NCBI GenBank assembly: GCA_002812745.2 | Contig: NCSJ02000128.1 | Location: 1 to 64,000, forward strand | Direction of reading: 5' to 3' | Length of the DNA: 64,000 bases | Source of the DNA: Scytalidium lignicola | Taxonomy: Eukaryota > Ascomycota > Leotiomycetes | In this document: positions 48,364 to 58,252 of the stretch, piece after piece | How the letters are laid out: every line of letters starts with the position of its first letter | Numbering within the stretch: position 1 is the first letter of the stretch | Program-made: the position numbers and the translations under genes | Notes under the pieces: model-generated | The model's database searches: none | What the model was told of the DNA's origin: nothing | Seen by the model: only the letters and a program-made list of their open reading frames with translations

Positions 48364-51300
48364 ATGAGCAACTCCCAATATACGAGGCTGGAGCGGTTGG
48401 GGATTGATGATGAGGTGAGGAATGAGGGATTCAGCGTTCTGTGGAACTCTGCTGATGCCGACGCTGAGTAAGGCTCCCTGAGATATGATTTCACGATGCT
48501 ATCTACATAGCACTTCTTACTCACCTATCGCAGTATCGTTTTCCTGCATGGTTTACAGGGCCACCCCGAAAAGACGTGGTGTTTTGGCCACTCTCGCACC
48601 AACAATCACTGCTTTTGGCCACGAGATATTCTCCCGAGGAACTTTCCAAAATGTCGGATACTGACGTACGGCTACGACTCTCACATCAGTCACTTTTTCA
48701 GTGGACCTGCAAATCAGACTAGCATAGTCGGTCATGCAAAAAGTTTACTAAACGACCTTGAGTCAATTCGACAAGAGGAGAAAGATCGTCCCATCATCTT
48801 CATCGCCCATAGCCTCGGTGGTTTGCTTCTGAAAGAAGCGCTCCGCCAGGCTTGGCAAGATGATGAGGAAGGGGACATACATCATATCTATGAGTCAACT
48901 ATGTCAGCTATGTTTCTGGGAACTCCACACCGAGGCAGCGATCTTGCTGAATGGGGACTGATTCTCCAGAAGGCTGTCAAAGCCGTCCGATTTGATGCAA
49001 GCGATATTCTTCTCAGGGACCTGAGGATCGACTCAGCCACTTTAGACACGCTAACTGACGGCTTCTCGAAAGCCTATGAAAGAAGACACTTCCAAATCTT
49101 CACTTTCAGGGAAGGACAGTCTCTTCGTATCCCCTCTGTTTCAAAAACGAAAGTAGTGAAAGATGTGTCTGCAACTTTGGGCTATGCTAGGGAGATCGTC
49201 GACACGATCAACGCTGACCATAGAAATATGTGCCGCTTTGGTAGCATGAGTGACCAGGGGTACAGAAAGATCAAAAATGCGCTGGATAAATCTATGAAAG
49301 CGCTTCCAGGTATAGCATGAAATTCTTAGATACATTGCATAACCAAACTCTAATTTTGAGATATTTAGGGGGTATTGATGGTTCAAGGTTTCGCACCGCA
49401 TTATCTGACTTGGACTCAGCCGAAACACGTTGGCGTCTTCAACAGGTGGAACCGGCCTTCCAGGGTACTTTCCAATGGTTGTTTCAAAATCCAGAACTAG
49501 GTTTTGTCGACTGGTTGGAGTCTGAACACGGTTTGTACTGGATTAAGGGCAAGCCGGCGTCAGGGAAATCGACACTTCTGAAAATGGCCTACGTGGACCA
49601 CCGAACAGAAAATTCGCAGTCCATCCTCAAGCAACGAGGTTTCAAGTGTTCAACGGCAGCTTTCTTTTTCCATGACCGTGGGTCACCAACCCAAAAATCA
49701 TTCGAAGGACTCCTGAAAGCCATTATTCACAGGATTCTAACAGACATACCCGAGTTAAAACCGGTTGTCCACAAGGCATGGAGACAACGCCTCCCACGCA
49801 AGAACCAACACTTTACCTGGACGGTCGAACATCTGATCGTCGTCTTCGAGAAAATCATCCAGCAAGATATCCTCGATGTTTCGATTCTCCTCTTTCTCGA
49901 TGCCCTCGACGAATATGGCGGCAAGTACCAAGATATGGTGCAATTCCTGGAAAGAGTATTCCGAGCAACAGACAGAAGTCCACGTACTAAAGTCAAGGTC
50001 TGTGCGACTAGTCGACCAGAGCAGATCTTTCTTGATAATTTTATAGATGTGCCTGGCTTCTGGATTCATGACCATACTACAGCCGACATTGGGATGGTAG
50101 TGGACATTGAATTCGAAGCAAATGCCCGGTTAATGCGGTGTTTATATCACGGCACGGATGACCAAAAGCTGGCCATCATGGAGCTTAGGAACAAGATTCT
50201 GTCAAATGCAGAAGGCGTGTTTCTCTGGGTTCGACTCATCCTTGAAGAACTCCTCACCGAGTTCACGGACGGTGCAAGTCTGGAACAGATATTTGACGAG
50301 CTAACGAAATTGCCGACTGACCTGACAAAATATTACAAATACCTTGTTGAGAAGCGCATCAGACAGAAATATGCAAGCGAGACTCGGATCATGTTCGAAT
50401 TGGTCAAATGCGCAAATCGACCGATGATCCTATCCGACTTTCTTCTGGCTTTCCGTTTTGCTACACAAGACAACCTTGACACACGTTCCACGAGGATCAC
50501 CACAACCTTAGATGAGGCAAAACGGTTAATACGTAGTAGATGTGGCGGCCTCGTTGAGCTTCGTCCATTGGACCCTGTTGTGTCTCTCAAGACTTATGAA
50601 AACGCGCCTTTGATGGATAGTCAGCCTGATGATGACACAATGGGCTGCATCTACGATCGAACCGTCCTATCGGACCAGAAACTACGCTGCTATCGGGTAC
50701 AATTTTTACATCAGACCGTTAAAGCATTTGCCACGGCCTCTCGTACGGTTACCCTCGAAGCTCAAGGACAGAGCGAGAGTGGGTACCTCTACATAACTAA
50801 GCTATGCCTTCTTGCGATCAGGGATTCAGCATTCGATACAACAAATATCTCTTTTCAATCGGACTTCATCTATTATCTCAGGTTCACGGAATGCAATACT
50901 TCTGAGTCACTCTCCCGTTATTTGGTTCAAGTTGATAGTTCAAGGGTTGTCAAAGCAATCACCCCCTGGACAAGCACGCACTACCTTCCGTCAATATCAG
51001 ACTACACCAGTCTAGCAATTCTCGCCGATCTACCACGACTACTTGAAGAGAGGTTGCCTCTCGAAAGTGGAGATCAGACTTCGAAACTTTTCAGCTTGTT
51101 TTGCAAGTACTTGGAGAGACTATGGGATAAGTGTCCCCGTCAGGTCGCAACTCTGCTCTTGAAGCACAGTACTTGCGATGATATCGTGTGGAACAGCGTA
51201 ATCAACTTCCTAAAAGTGGTGAAACGAGGTGAATCAGCGGTTTCCCTTCCAAACCTTCGGCGTATGGAGCTCTTGCGTCTCGTTTTGGAAAGCGGCGCCA

Positions 51301-51455
51301 ACCCAAACATAATGATCCATATCAAAAATGACATGTCCGTAGGCACCCCAAAGCTTTCAACCGGCGTGCTTCACGCGGCCGTCCAATTGCACAACCCTCA
51401 GCCAGTTGTTGAACTTTTATTTCAGCATAACGCAGATATAAACGCCTTGGATTAG
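48364..51455 (+). CDS. SesB-like hydrolase-NACHT-ankyrin NLR-type protein, ends at in-frame TAG
   Basis: Exons 48364-48467, 48534-49309 and 49369 onward give 988 aa to TAG 51453-51455. Residues 35-270 are a SesB-type hydrolase (DIVFLHGLQGHPEKTW; Ser128 in AHSLGG; FLGTPHRGSD). A NACHT NTPase has Walker A GKPASGKS (354-361), Walker B LLFLDALDEYGG, a CATSRPE sensor and GVFLWVRLILEEL. From about residue 930 ankyrin-like repeats begin (LVLESGANPN; LLFQHNADINALD). The TAG falls inside the second ankyrin repeat, directly before NGWTPLDYAV in the same frame, so a longer protein existed. The NTPase module appears complete, so the shortened product could still be made, but loss of the repeats would probably alter recognition. 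Confidence 0.82.
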
Positions 51456-52145
51456 AACGGCTGGACGCCGTTGGATTACGCCGTTGGATGTTACACCATA
51501 TCTTTGGACACCCTTTACAACACACGCACCGAAGACCTGAGCAGAAAGGAGTTCTACCTGCACAGATTAGCGGTTGCGCAGTTTCTTCTCAACCGTGGAG
51601 CAAAGATGTCCGGGGCATTCAGAACCTCTTGCAATTGGCAAATTTCTGCCGAAGCTGCACATGTTGTGCACGATCTTGGCGTTCCCATCGATGACAGACT
51701 TCCTTATCCCTGGAATATGCTCAAACATGGTTCCGCTGGCACGGGAGAAAATGTTGACTCAAGCCTAAATGCGCATTTGGACAACTTCTATTCAATTCGA
51801 GAAGTGGCCCGGGAAAATCAAGCAACGTGGTTGGCGTATGGTGCCCAGCAAGTCTATAATGCCGCCTCTTGGCTATTCAATGTCCGCCATGACAAGCCTT
51901 GAGAAATATGACATTGAAAGAATTCACAGGATACGCCATTGGAAAGAGAGGAATATTTTGAGTACTCAATCAATGATCCTCCCATTTGGATTGCGGAAGA
52001 TCGGTTACGATTTTCTTTCTTTCCAGCATTTTTGGCTAAGCTGGTAGGTGAGTAACGGTGTCGTGAGTCTTTTGGAGAGTTTGAAAAATAGCCTACTGAC
52101 AAAACATCACGACCAGCGTCGCCTGATCTCTCAAGCCCGACATAG
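51456..52145 (+). pseudogene. cut-off C-terminal part of NLR 2 (ankyrin and tail)
   Basis: The frame continues open after the TAG to 51902 with ankyrin sequence (NGWTPLDYAV; AQFLLNRGAKM). A GTATGG donor at 51836 probably opens an intron; coding resumes near 51948-52047 (EEYFEYSINDPPIWIAEDRL), followed by a GTGAGT donor, a CTGAC branch-type sequence and a CCAG acceptor at 52116, then a short exon ending TAG 52145. The exact acceptor of the penultimate exon is unresolved. It is in the same gene as the upstream part and not translated unless the TAG is read through or is a sequencing error. Confidence 0.55.
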
Positions 52146-52339
52146 TCCAAAGCCAATCTTAGCCGTACAGCCTTAATCAACCACTAGTCTTGTGGTTTAC
52201 GTTCTCGACGTCCATCCGACCTACACTCTCTATCAAATCCAACACTAGATGGCGAGTTTACGTAGCACGGAAAGAAACGGGGGTGTGAGAACCTAGGTAA
52301 AGAGTCTAGAAGGGACACTAACTGCTCTGGACATACCAA

Positions 52340-52851
52340 GAAACAGCCATGACACTTATGATACAAACAACGATGAGGGCCCGCAGCCTACAAAGCGACG
52401 AAAGCGGCGTCCAGAGCTTGCAGCAGCACCCTAAGATCTCCCATCTCGACAATGTGACCTGGGGCTGGTGGCAACGGCTGTTCAGCGTTATCGACTGCCG
52501 CAGGAGTCGTGAACAGCCCCACACCGTTCTTCGAACCAGCTAGCAGAACTAGTTCACGTTCTGCCAATACAAAGTCACTGGCGCTGAGGAATTTCATACA
52601 AGCACTATAGTGACAGACCCTAATCAGGAATATGAAATCTGCTACATCGCCGATGGGGAGATGGTTGATGGCGAACGCTACTTCTTTATGCATTAGGAGC
52701 AGACGTGGCTACATGAGTCTCCACTGAATGGGGCAAGGAAGTTGGTCGATGATTTCTTAGCTAGACGGTTCAAGGGTTCCGAAAGGCACAGAGAGAGGGC
52801 TTATCTAAAGCGAAGGCAGCAGAAGACAAGGTCTAAGAAACGGCGAGGATG
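52340..52851 (+). pseudogene. chromodomain-like gene remnant
   Basis: The frame near 52601-52851 reads DPNQEYEICYIADGEMVDGE, then a TAG, then TWLHESPLNGARKLVDDFLARRF and a Lys/Arg-rich end. This is the chromodomain pattern (Y-E-[IV]..I.D...V.G..Y...W..TW.P...L..A..LV..F), with the conserved Trp replaced by TAG. The region upstream (KRRKRRPELAAAP) is broken by stops. TGG-to-TAG is a CpA-to-TpA change on the other strand, fitting RIP. Chromodomain genes of this kind often belong to repeats or retroelements. Confidence 0.5.
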
Positions 52852-53039
52852 ACCTCCGAAGCCAATTAGTCCTTAAGTGTTGGTACAGAAGGGGTTTACA
52901 GAAATGACTGGCGTGCACCGAAATAGAGATAAAAATAAATAATTATTCACAAGTAAATTAAATATGAAACCTTGTTTTAAAAAGAAGCTTACAAGATATT
53001 TAATAGCTTGTGAGTTCATAGCCTCAATAACTTATTAAT

Positions 53040-53400
53040 GAACATCATCATCGTTACTTCAGCAGATATATTATTTCCTTGGCTGTTCAATACTTGTATA
53101 AAATTGCTTATGCTTGTTAGCATCTTAGTATATTATTTTCCTAACACCTTCTCCTCTAAATCTAATGTTTCTGGATTCATCTTCTCTCCTTTTTTGTATT
53201 CGCCAAGTTTAATTAATACCAATGCAAGATTGTGTATGCTTGTTAGTATGTCAGGATATTCTTTTCTTAACACTTTCTCTCTTAAATCCAATGTCTTTCT
53301 GTGTATCTGGCCACTATGCTCTGAGTGGTTACGGCGTGGCCGACCTGCAGATTGCTGCTTGCAGTGGTTTGACGACTGGATCTGGCTGAGCACAAACCTC
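53040..53400 (-). pseudogene. tetratricopeptide (NB-ARC-TPR type) remnant
   Basis: The minus strand reads TLDLREKVLRKEYPDILTSIHNLALVLIKLGEY and then a second unit LDLEEKVLGK with a stop, followed by MLTSISNFIQVLNSQ in the same frame. These are the 42-residue TPR units found at the C terminus of fungal NB-ARC/kinesin-light-chain-like NLRs. Stops and AT drift show decay. No NTPase part is nearby. Confidence 0.6.
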
Positions 53401-54534
53401 CATTACGCAGGTCCACAGGCAATTATTCAGATACCAGCAGAGGGCTCGAGCAAATTTGGAATCAAGGTGACCCGGAAAGGTCTAACCATCAATCGACTGA
53501 AGCGGCTCTCGGTTAGACGGCCAGAATGAGTCTGAACCATAATAAAATCCACTGGTATACTCTAGATGTGACGAATTGGTGAATGGCATTACTGAGAATG
53601 CTCGAAATACGCCGCGAAGGGCATTGATAGCGCCCTTTGTATACGTCAGATTTCTTATAGTATATTCCTGAATATACTGATTATGCCCTCAGAGTATTTA
53701 TCAGTAAACCCTCCCTTGAAGAGTACACTGCCCTAATTTCTAGACTTTTCGACTAAGTAATGCAAGTTAAAGACTAGTGTTTCTTGGTAGTGGTGAGCCG
53801 TTTTGGGCTCCTGAAATCTGGATCCTAAATGTCGAAAATGAAAGACCGCAATACCTTGAGGGTGAGGTTGTGTGCAACCGCCTGTATACTCCTTGCATAG
53901 GGTGCGGCAGTCATTTCTGACACCTGGCAGGATCGTGGAATATTAGTGTAAAAAACCGTGTACTGTAGCTCGAGGAGTCTTTACAGGCTTCGATTAGGAC
54001 TAGCCAAATATAGAGTATGATTATATAAAAAAAAATCAGTAGGGCTGGGCTATATAGGTACCCTGCTCTACCGCCAGCAGCCCTCCGTCACGGCCTAACG
54101 TGGCTTGCACGAGACTGCGAAACTGCTGCAAAGGTTAGGCGAGCTGACCACCACCTCTGCCGCGAGCTAATGCTCGAACGCCTCCACCCATCCATAGCAC
54201 AGGAGCTCAGATTTTCAACTAGAGAGCTTTTGAGGCAGCTCCAACTACAATAAGAGAGGCGTGTGTAAGTAACTGGGTAAGCTGGTCCAGCTGAAAAATA
54301 GTCATGAAAATCTGGACGAAAATGGAATCTTCAACGCTTATCAGAGAACGAAAATAATGTTTGATAGTAACAAATGACCTTGTAAGAGAAGAAAATACCG
54401 TATAATCTACCTTAGTCGTGTCAAATTCTGTTTCAAAACAGGTTAGACAATTCCTTCATTTTGAGTGTTCTCATCCCCCAGCCATTAGTCACACCAAANC
54501 CCCCCCCCCAGTCATAGTGTAGACTTTTAACTTT
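53401..54534. other. spacer with an orphan coding-like fragment
   Basis: An open frame at 54029-54253 (+) contains RHGLTWLARDCETAAKV and ELMLERLHPSIAQELRF, reading like a conserved helical protein but without recognised family or intact gene. An 'n' with a C run lies at 54499-54509. Otherwise nothing is supported. Confidence 0.35.
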
Positions 54535-55383
54535 TCATTTGTAAATATCTCCATACTGAACCTTTGCCGCGTCCCTGGCGATATTCTCGCGGTATTCATG
54601 TGAACTCTTAATGGAGACAGCCGGCGCGGCGCTCCCTTCATACCTGTTTCCGTACTGAGCCTCGGCCTTATCCTGAGCAGTGTTCCCCAGGTACTTGTGA
54701 TGTGAAACGACGGCCGGAAGTTTCTGGGCAGAATTATGCAACATCTCGTCGGTATCTTCAGCAACCTGCGCGAGCTCGACGATCCTGGGCTGGTTCTCCA
54801 GTGCCCGCGCGTCTTGGGCCGCGAGCGCTTGTTGGTCTGCCTTGACCATAGGGAAGAGCTCGACCAGCTGGGTGACAAAGTAGGTGACGTCCTCGAGGAG
54901 ATGGTCGAAGCGAGCTTTGTCGCGAAAGACCCAGGCTGCCTTCTGTCGGAAGGTGCTCCGGTTCTGACGTTTTAGTGCTTGTTCCTGGATCTTGTTGCGC
55001 ATCGCTTGCAGGCTGGGATCCAGATCTACAGCCGCACTATTAGGGCCTGTCGTAACAAGCGCGGTGGAGGTGTTTCCCGGTCTGAATCTGCTGGAGATGG
55101 CTTCGGCGGTAGCAAAGCGATCGATGATACTGCCCAGGGTCTTCTTCACTATCTCTGCCTCGTCTGAGTTGCCAACGATGACACCAGGCTGGCCTTGACG
55201 AGTGTTGATGGCGTCCCCCCAGCGGGACAAACGGAGCTTGACGATATCCAACTTCAAAAGGCATCTCTCGTAGTCGCCTCCAAACTCTCGCCCGACTTGG
55301 ACATACTCGAAACAATCAACGCAGGTGGTGAATACAGCTGCAAGACCGACCCCGCCAATAACTAGACCGGCAACCTCAGCCAT
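54535..55383 (-). CDS. HET-s/HET-S-like HeLo protein with C-terminal amyloid pseudo-repeats
   Basis: Single exon, 282 aa (HET-s is 289), ATG 55383. It opens MAEVAGLVIGGVGLAAVFTT, the Gly-rich hydrophobic helix of pore-forming HeLo domains, then FEYVQVGREFGGDYERCLLK and KLRLSRWGDAI; the helical HeLo domain runs to about residue 220. The end has two pseudo-repeats, about 229-249 (YLGNTAQDKAEAQYGNRY) and 262-282 (YRENIARDAAKVQYGDIY), spaced by 12 residues, like the R1/R2 strands of the HET-s beta-solenoid prion domain. In known systems an NLR amyloid templates this motif, and the HeLo domain then inserts in membranes and kills the cell. Related motif copies occur in the 46008 gene. A longer start upstream is unlikely. 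Confidence 0.88.
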   Translation of the reverse strand: MAEVAGLVIGGVGLAAVFTTCVDCFEYVQVGREFGGDYERCLLKLDIVKLRLSRWGDAINTRQGQPGVIVGNSDEAEIVKKTLGSIIDRFATAEAISSRFRPGNTSTALVTTGPNSAAVDLDPSLQAMRNKIQEQALKRQNRSTFRQKAAWVFRDKARFDHLLEDVTYFVTQLVELFPMVKADQQALAAQDARALENQPRIVELAQVAEDTDEMLHNSAQKLPAVVSHHKYLGNTAQDKAEAQYGNRYEGSAAPAVSIKSSHEYRENIARDAAKVQYGDIYK

Positions 55384-56285
55384 GATTTTATTTTGGAAGA
55401 ATACTGTGACGGAATGTATTGCTGAGGACTTTCGCAGATGAGAAATCGAGCCCTCAAGATGCCCGGCTGCTGCAATTGGGGCAAGCTGGGGTCTTCTATG
55501 TAGTCCCAACCAGCAAGGCTAAGTTTGGGGGAAGGCAACTTCTTGAAGGTCTTAGTATTTGACGAGCAGTTTTGAAACTTTAGAAGACAAGTAAATAGAC
55601 GTTGGCACAGAGTTTAAATGCCTCAGAATGATGTAGGAGTGTAGTCCTTTCTTTTCTTCGGCAAGGCTGGCGAAACCTGGGATTCGAGTCTCGGGTTACA
55701 CGTGTGGAAGGCGGCACTGGGCGAACTGGAGGGGAACCAATCGTTCGCGGGAAGAAGTTTGCCTATTTGCCTATTTGCCTATTTGCCATACAAATTTACC
55801 AGTGAATTGTCACGAATGCCAGCGATAGATGTTTTCATATATGTTTTCACTGTACCCAACGACAGCATCTGTATACTGGTTACTTCTCTGGAGGTCTCTG
55901 GGCATTCTTAGAGCGGGGTCTCTGGAGCTACGTTCTGACTAAAAGGGTATAGTTCACCACCACCAAGCTGAGAGCCTTTCCTGATTGGATAGAGGCCCAG
56001 TTCACTTACGTATCGAAGAATCTCCAGAATCTCAAAATATAAGAGCTTCAAGCTATGTAATGCTAATAATGGTATTGCACAATTTATGTTTGCTGTATGA
56101 TTTACACCATTTGGCGCTGACAAATCGTTAGCTCGAAACTCTATAGAGATTTACGGTAGCTCCCGTTGCTAAGGACCTCTAATTGATATTCCAACGATAT
56201 CCATCCCACCTTCGCAATAGACATGGCCCAGTCTTTTCTCTATCAACTCCGGCACTTCTGAATAACTTCAAAAGCACCAGTAAAG
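55384..56285. promoter_or_regulatory. divergent spacer HET-s-like gene/MFS gene
   Basis: Contains an 8-bp tandem repeat (TTTGCCTA, about 3.75 copies, 55758-55787) about 375 bp upstream of the HET-s-like ATG. No gene is supported. Confidence 0.5.
55758..55787. repeat. 8-bp tandem repeat (TTTGCCTA)n
   Basis: Nearly four head-to-tail copies upstream of the HET-s-like gene. Confidence 0.75.
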
Positions 56286-57956
56286 ATGGCCAGCGCCAAA
56301 ACCAATGGCAAGCAGCGCCCAATTGATGAGGAGAGTCCTCTGCTGGGAGCAGCTACGCACACTGTCCACTCTGCATTGGAACCGCCTGAAGAGTACGCGG
56401 AATCAGATTCGTCCCAAGAGCAAGGAGAGATTGTTGTCCTCCCGAATGAGATCTCTACTGCCCGTCTCACCACCACCCTCGCCAGCATCTATGTAGGCGT
56501 CTTCCTCGGTGCTCTCGACAGCACCATTATCGCGACCCTCTCCGCACCCATATCCACCTCCTTCAGCTCCCTCAGCTTGCTCTCCTGGTTAGCTTCAGCA
56601 TACCTCATTGCCAATGCAGCCTGCCAACCTCTCTCAGGTCGATTGACCGACATCTTCTCGCGCAGAACAGGCCTCATAGTCTCGAACATCCTTTTTGCGG
56701 CTGGAAACTTGATCTGTGGTCTCGCCAAAGATGAGTGGTCGATGATAGGCGGCAGAGTCGTGGCTGGAATGGGAGGTGGTGGGTTAATGGCCATCAGTAC
56801 ATTTGTGGCCTCGGATCTTGTACCGTTGAGGAAGAGAGGGGTCATTCAGGGCATTGGAAATTTGAGCTTTGGTGCCGGTGCAGGGTGTGGTGGTATTTAT
56901 GGAGGCTGGGTCAATGATGTTTGGGGATGGAGATATGCGTTCCTGAGCCAAATACCGTTCGTGATTGTTTCGGGCATTCTGGTGTCCTTTTTGGTGAATA
57001 TTCCACCGAAGAAGAGCGAGAAAAGTAAGCTATCGAGAGTGGATTTCTTGGGTGCCTTCACTCTGGTTACAACGCTTGTGCTGTTGCTGCTCGGGCTCAA
57101 CTCTGGTGGCAATATCGTGCCGTGGAACCATCCGTTGGTATACGTGTCACTTCCTTTATCTGGAGTCTCTCTGGTAGCATTCATCTACATCGAAGCAAAG
57201 ATTGCCAAGGAACCCGTCATTCCCGTCAAGCTCCTTTTAAACCGTACCGTCGCGGCTGCTTGCTTGACGAATTGGTTCTATACAATGCTTGCCTTCATGG
57301 GGATGTTCTATCTTCCAATCTACTTCCAAGTGAAAGGCAACACAGCTACCCAAGCTGGTGCTCGACTCATTCCACAAGCGATAGGTGCATCGTTCGGTTC
57401 GCTAGGCTGTGGTCTTATTATGAATAAAACTGGAAAGTATAAGATTCTTGGTTTGGCAGTATCTGGATGTGGGATTCTCGGCGTGGCTTTATTGCAGACG
57501 TTGAGTTTCAAGTCGCCTACTTGGCCGGCCTCCATATACCTCTTTCTGATTGGGAGTGGGTATGGTGGCATGCTTACCGTAACCCTCGTGGCCTGCCTCT
57601 CGGCTGTATCGCACGACCATCAGGCCGTCGTGACATCTGCAACCTACGCGTTCAGATCCACAGGTTCGACAATCGGGATTACGATCGGGTCGGCAGTCTA
57701 TCAAAACATCTTGAACTCAGAGCTCTTTGCTAAGTTCGGAGACCAGCCAGGAGCGGAGGAGACGATCAAGAGAATCAGAGACAGTCTAGATGAGCTGAAA
57801 CACTTGCCTGAGGGATGGAAGGAGGGAGTCATGGATTCTTTCGAGGATGCCTTGAAGGGAGTCTTTTGGTTAGCATTGTGGATTGGAGTGCTCAGCTTCA
57901 TCACATCAACATTTATGCGACAGAATGTTTTGCATTCTACTCTGGATAGGAAGTAG
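56286..57956 (+). CDS. DHA2-type MFS transporter, VBA-like (vacuolar) subgroup
   Basis: Intronless, 556 aa. A polar N terminus (1-60) carries EESPLLG, an acidic dileucine signal of the type used for vacuolar sorting. About 14 TM segments follow: FLGALDSTIIATLSAPI in TM1, loop motif GRLTDIFSRRTG, GGRVVAGMGGGGLM, GWVNDVWGWRYAFL (antiporter-type motif), and a late QAVVTSATYAFRSTGSTIG segment. The family exports drugs or moves basic amino acids into vacuoles by proton antiport; substrate cannot be read from sequence. It precedes a UstYa-type oxidase (convergent), so a role exporting a peptide product is conceivable. Confidence 0.88.
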   Translation: MASAKTNGKQRPIDEESPLLGAATHTVHSALEPPEEYAESDSSQEQGEIVVLPNEISTARLTTTLASIYVGVFLGALDSTIIATLSAPISTSFSSLSLLSWLASAYLIANAACQPLSGRLTDIFSRRTGLIVSNILFAAGNLICGLAKDEWSMIGGRVVAGMGGGGLMAISTFVASDLVPLRKRGVIQGIGNLSFGAGAGCGGIYGGWVNDVWGWRYAFLSQIPFVIVSGILVSFLVNIPPKKSEKSKLSRVDFLGAFTLVTTLVLLLLGLNSGGNIVPWNHPLVYVSLPLSGVSLVAFIYIEAKIAKEPVIPVKLLLNRTVAAACLTNWFYTMLAFMGMFYLPIYFQVKGNTATQAGARLIPQAIGASFGSLGCGLIMNKTGKYKILGLAVSGCGILGVALLQTLSFKSPTWPASIYLFLIGSGYGGMLTVTLVACLSAVSHDHQAVVTSATYAFRSTGSTIGITIGSAVYQNILNSELFAKFGDQPGAEETIKRIRDSLDELKHLPEGWKEGVMDSFEDALKGVFWLALWIGVLSFITSTFMRQNVLHSTLDRK

Positions 57957-58252
57957 ATGGATTGGATTAGAGATATATGTGAGATATTATATGATACACG
58001 TGACTACATGGATGGAATCTTGGATGGCTAATGACCAAAAAAAACAATACCGGTGCTTATAGAACATAAAGATTATAGATATATACTTGACATTCAACTA
58101 CCCTTTTTAGTTATACTGTGACGTTTGCCTCCAGCTGTCGGGTAGTATTAATTCTTATAGATAGGTTGACCTTTGTCCTTCCATCAACAGCCAGAATCAT
58201 GGAAGGAATCTTGTTTCAGTTCATATTACCGTACATATTTACAGTATTTCGA
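57957..58252. other. convergent 3' spacer MFS/UstYa
   Basis: AT-rich, with no gene visible. Confidence 0.5.

Noticed and set aside
53038..53529. 163-codon + strand frame
   Set aside because: Antisense of the decayed TPR repeats; composition follows the minus-strand repeat.
55681..55700. Another GATTCGAGTC sequence like a T-arm
   Set aside because: The T-stem does not pair and there is no cloverleaf.
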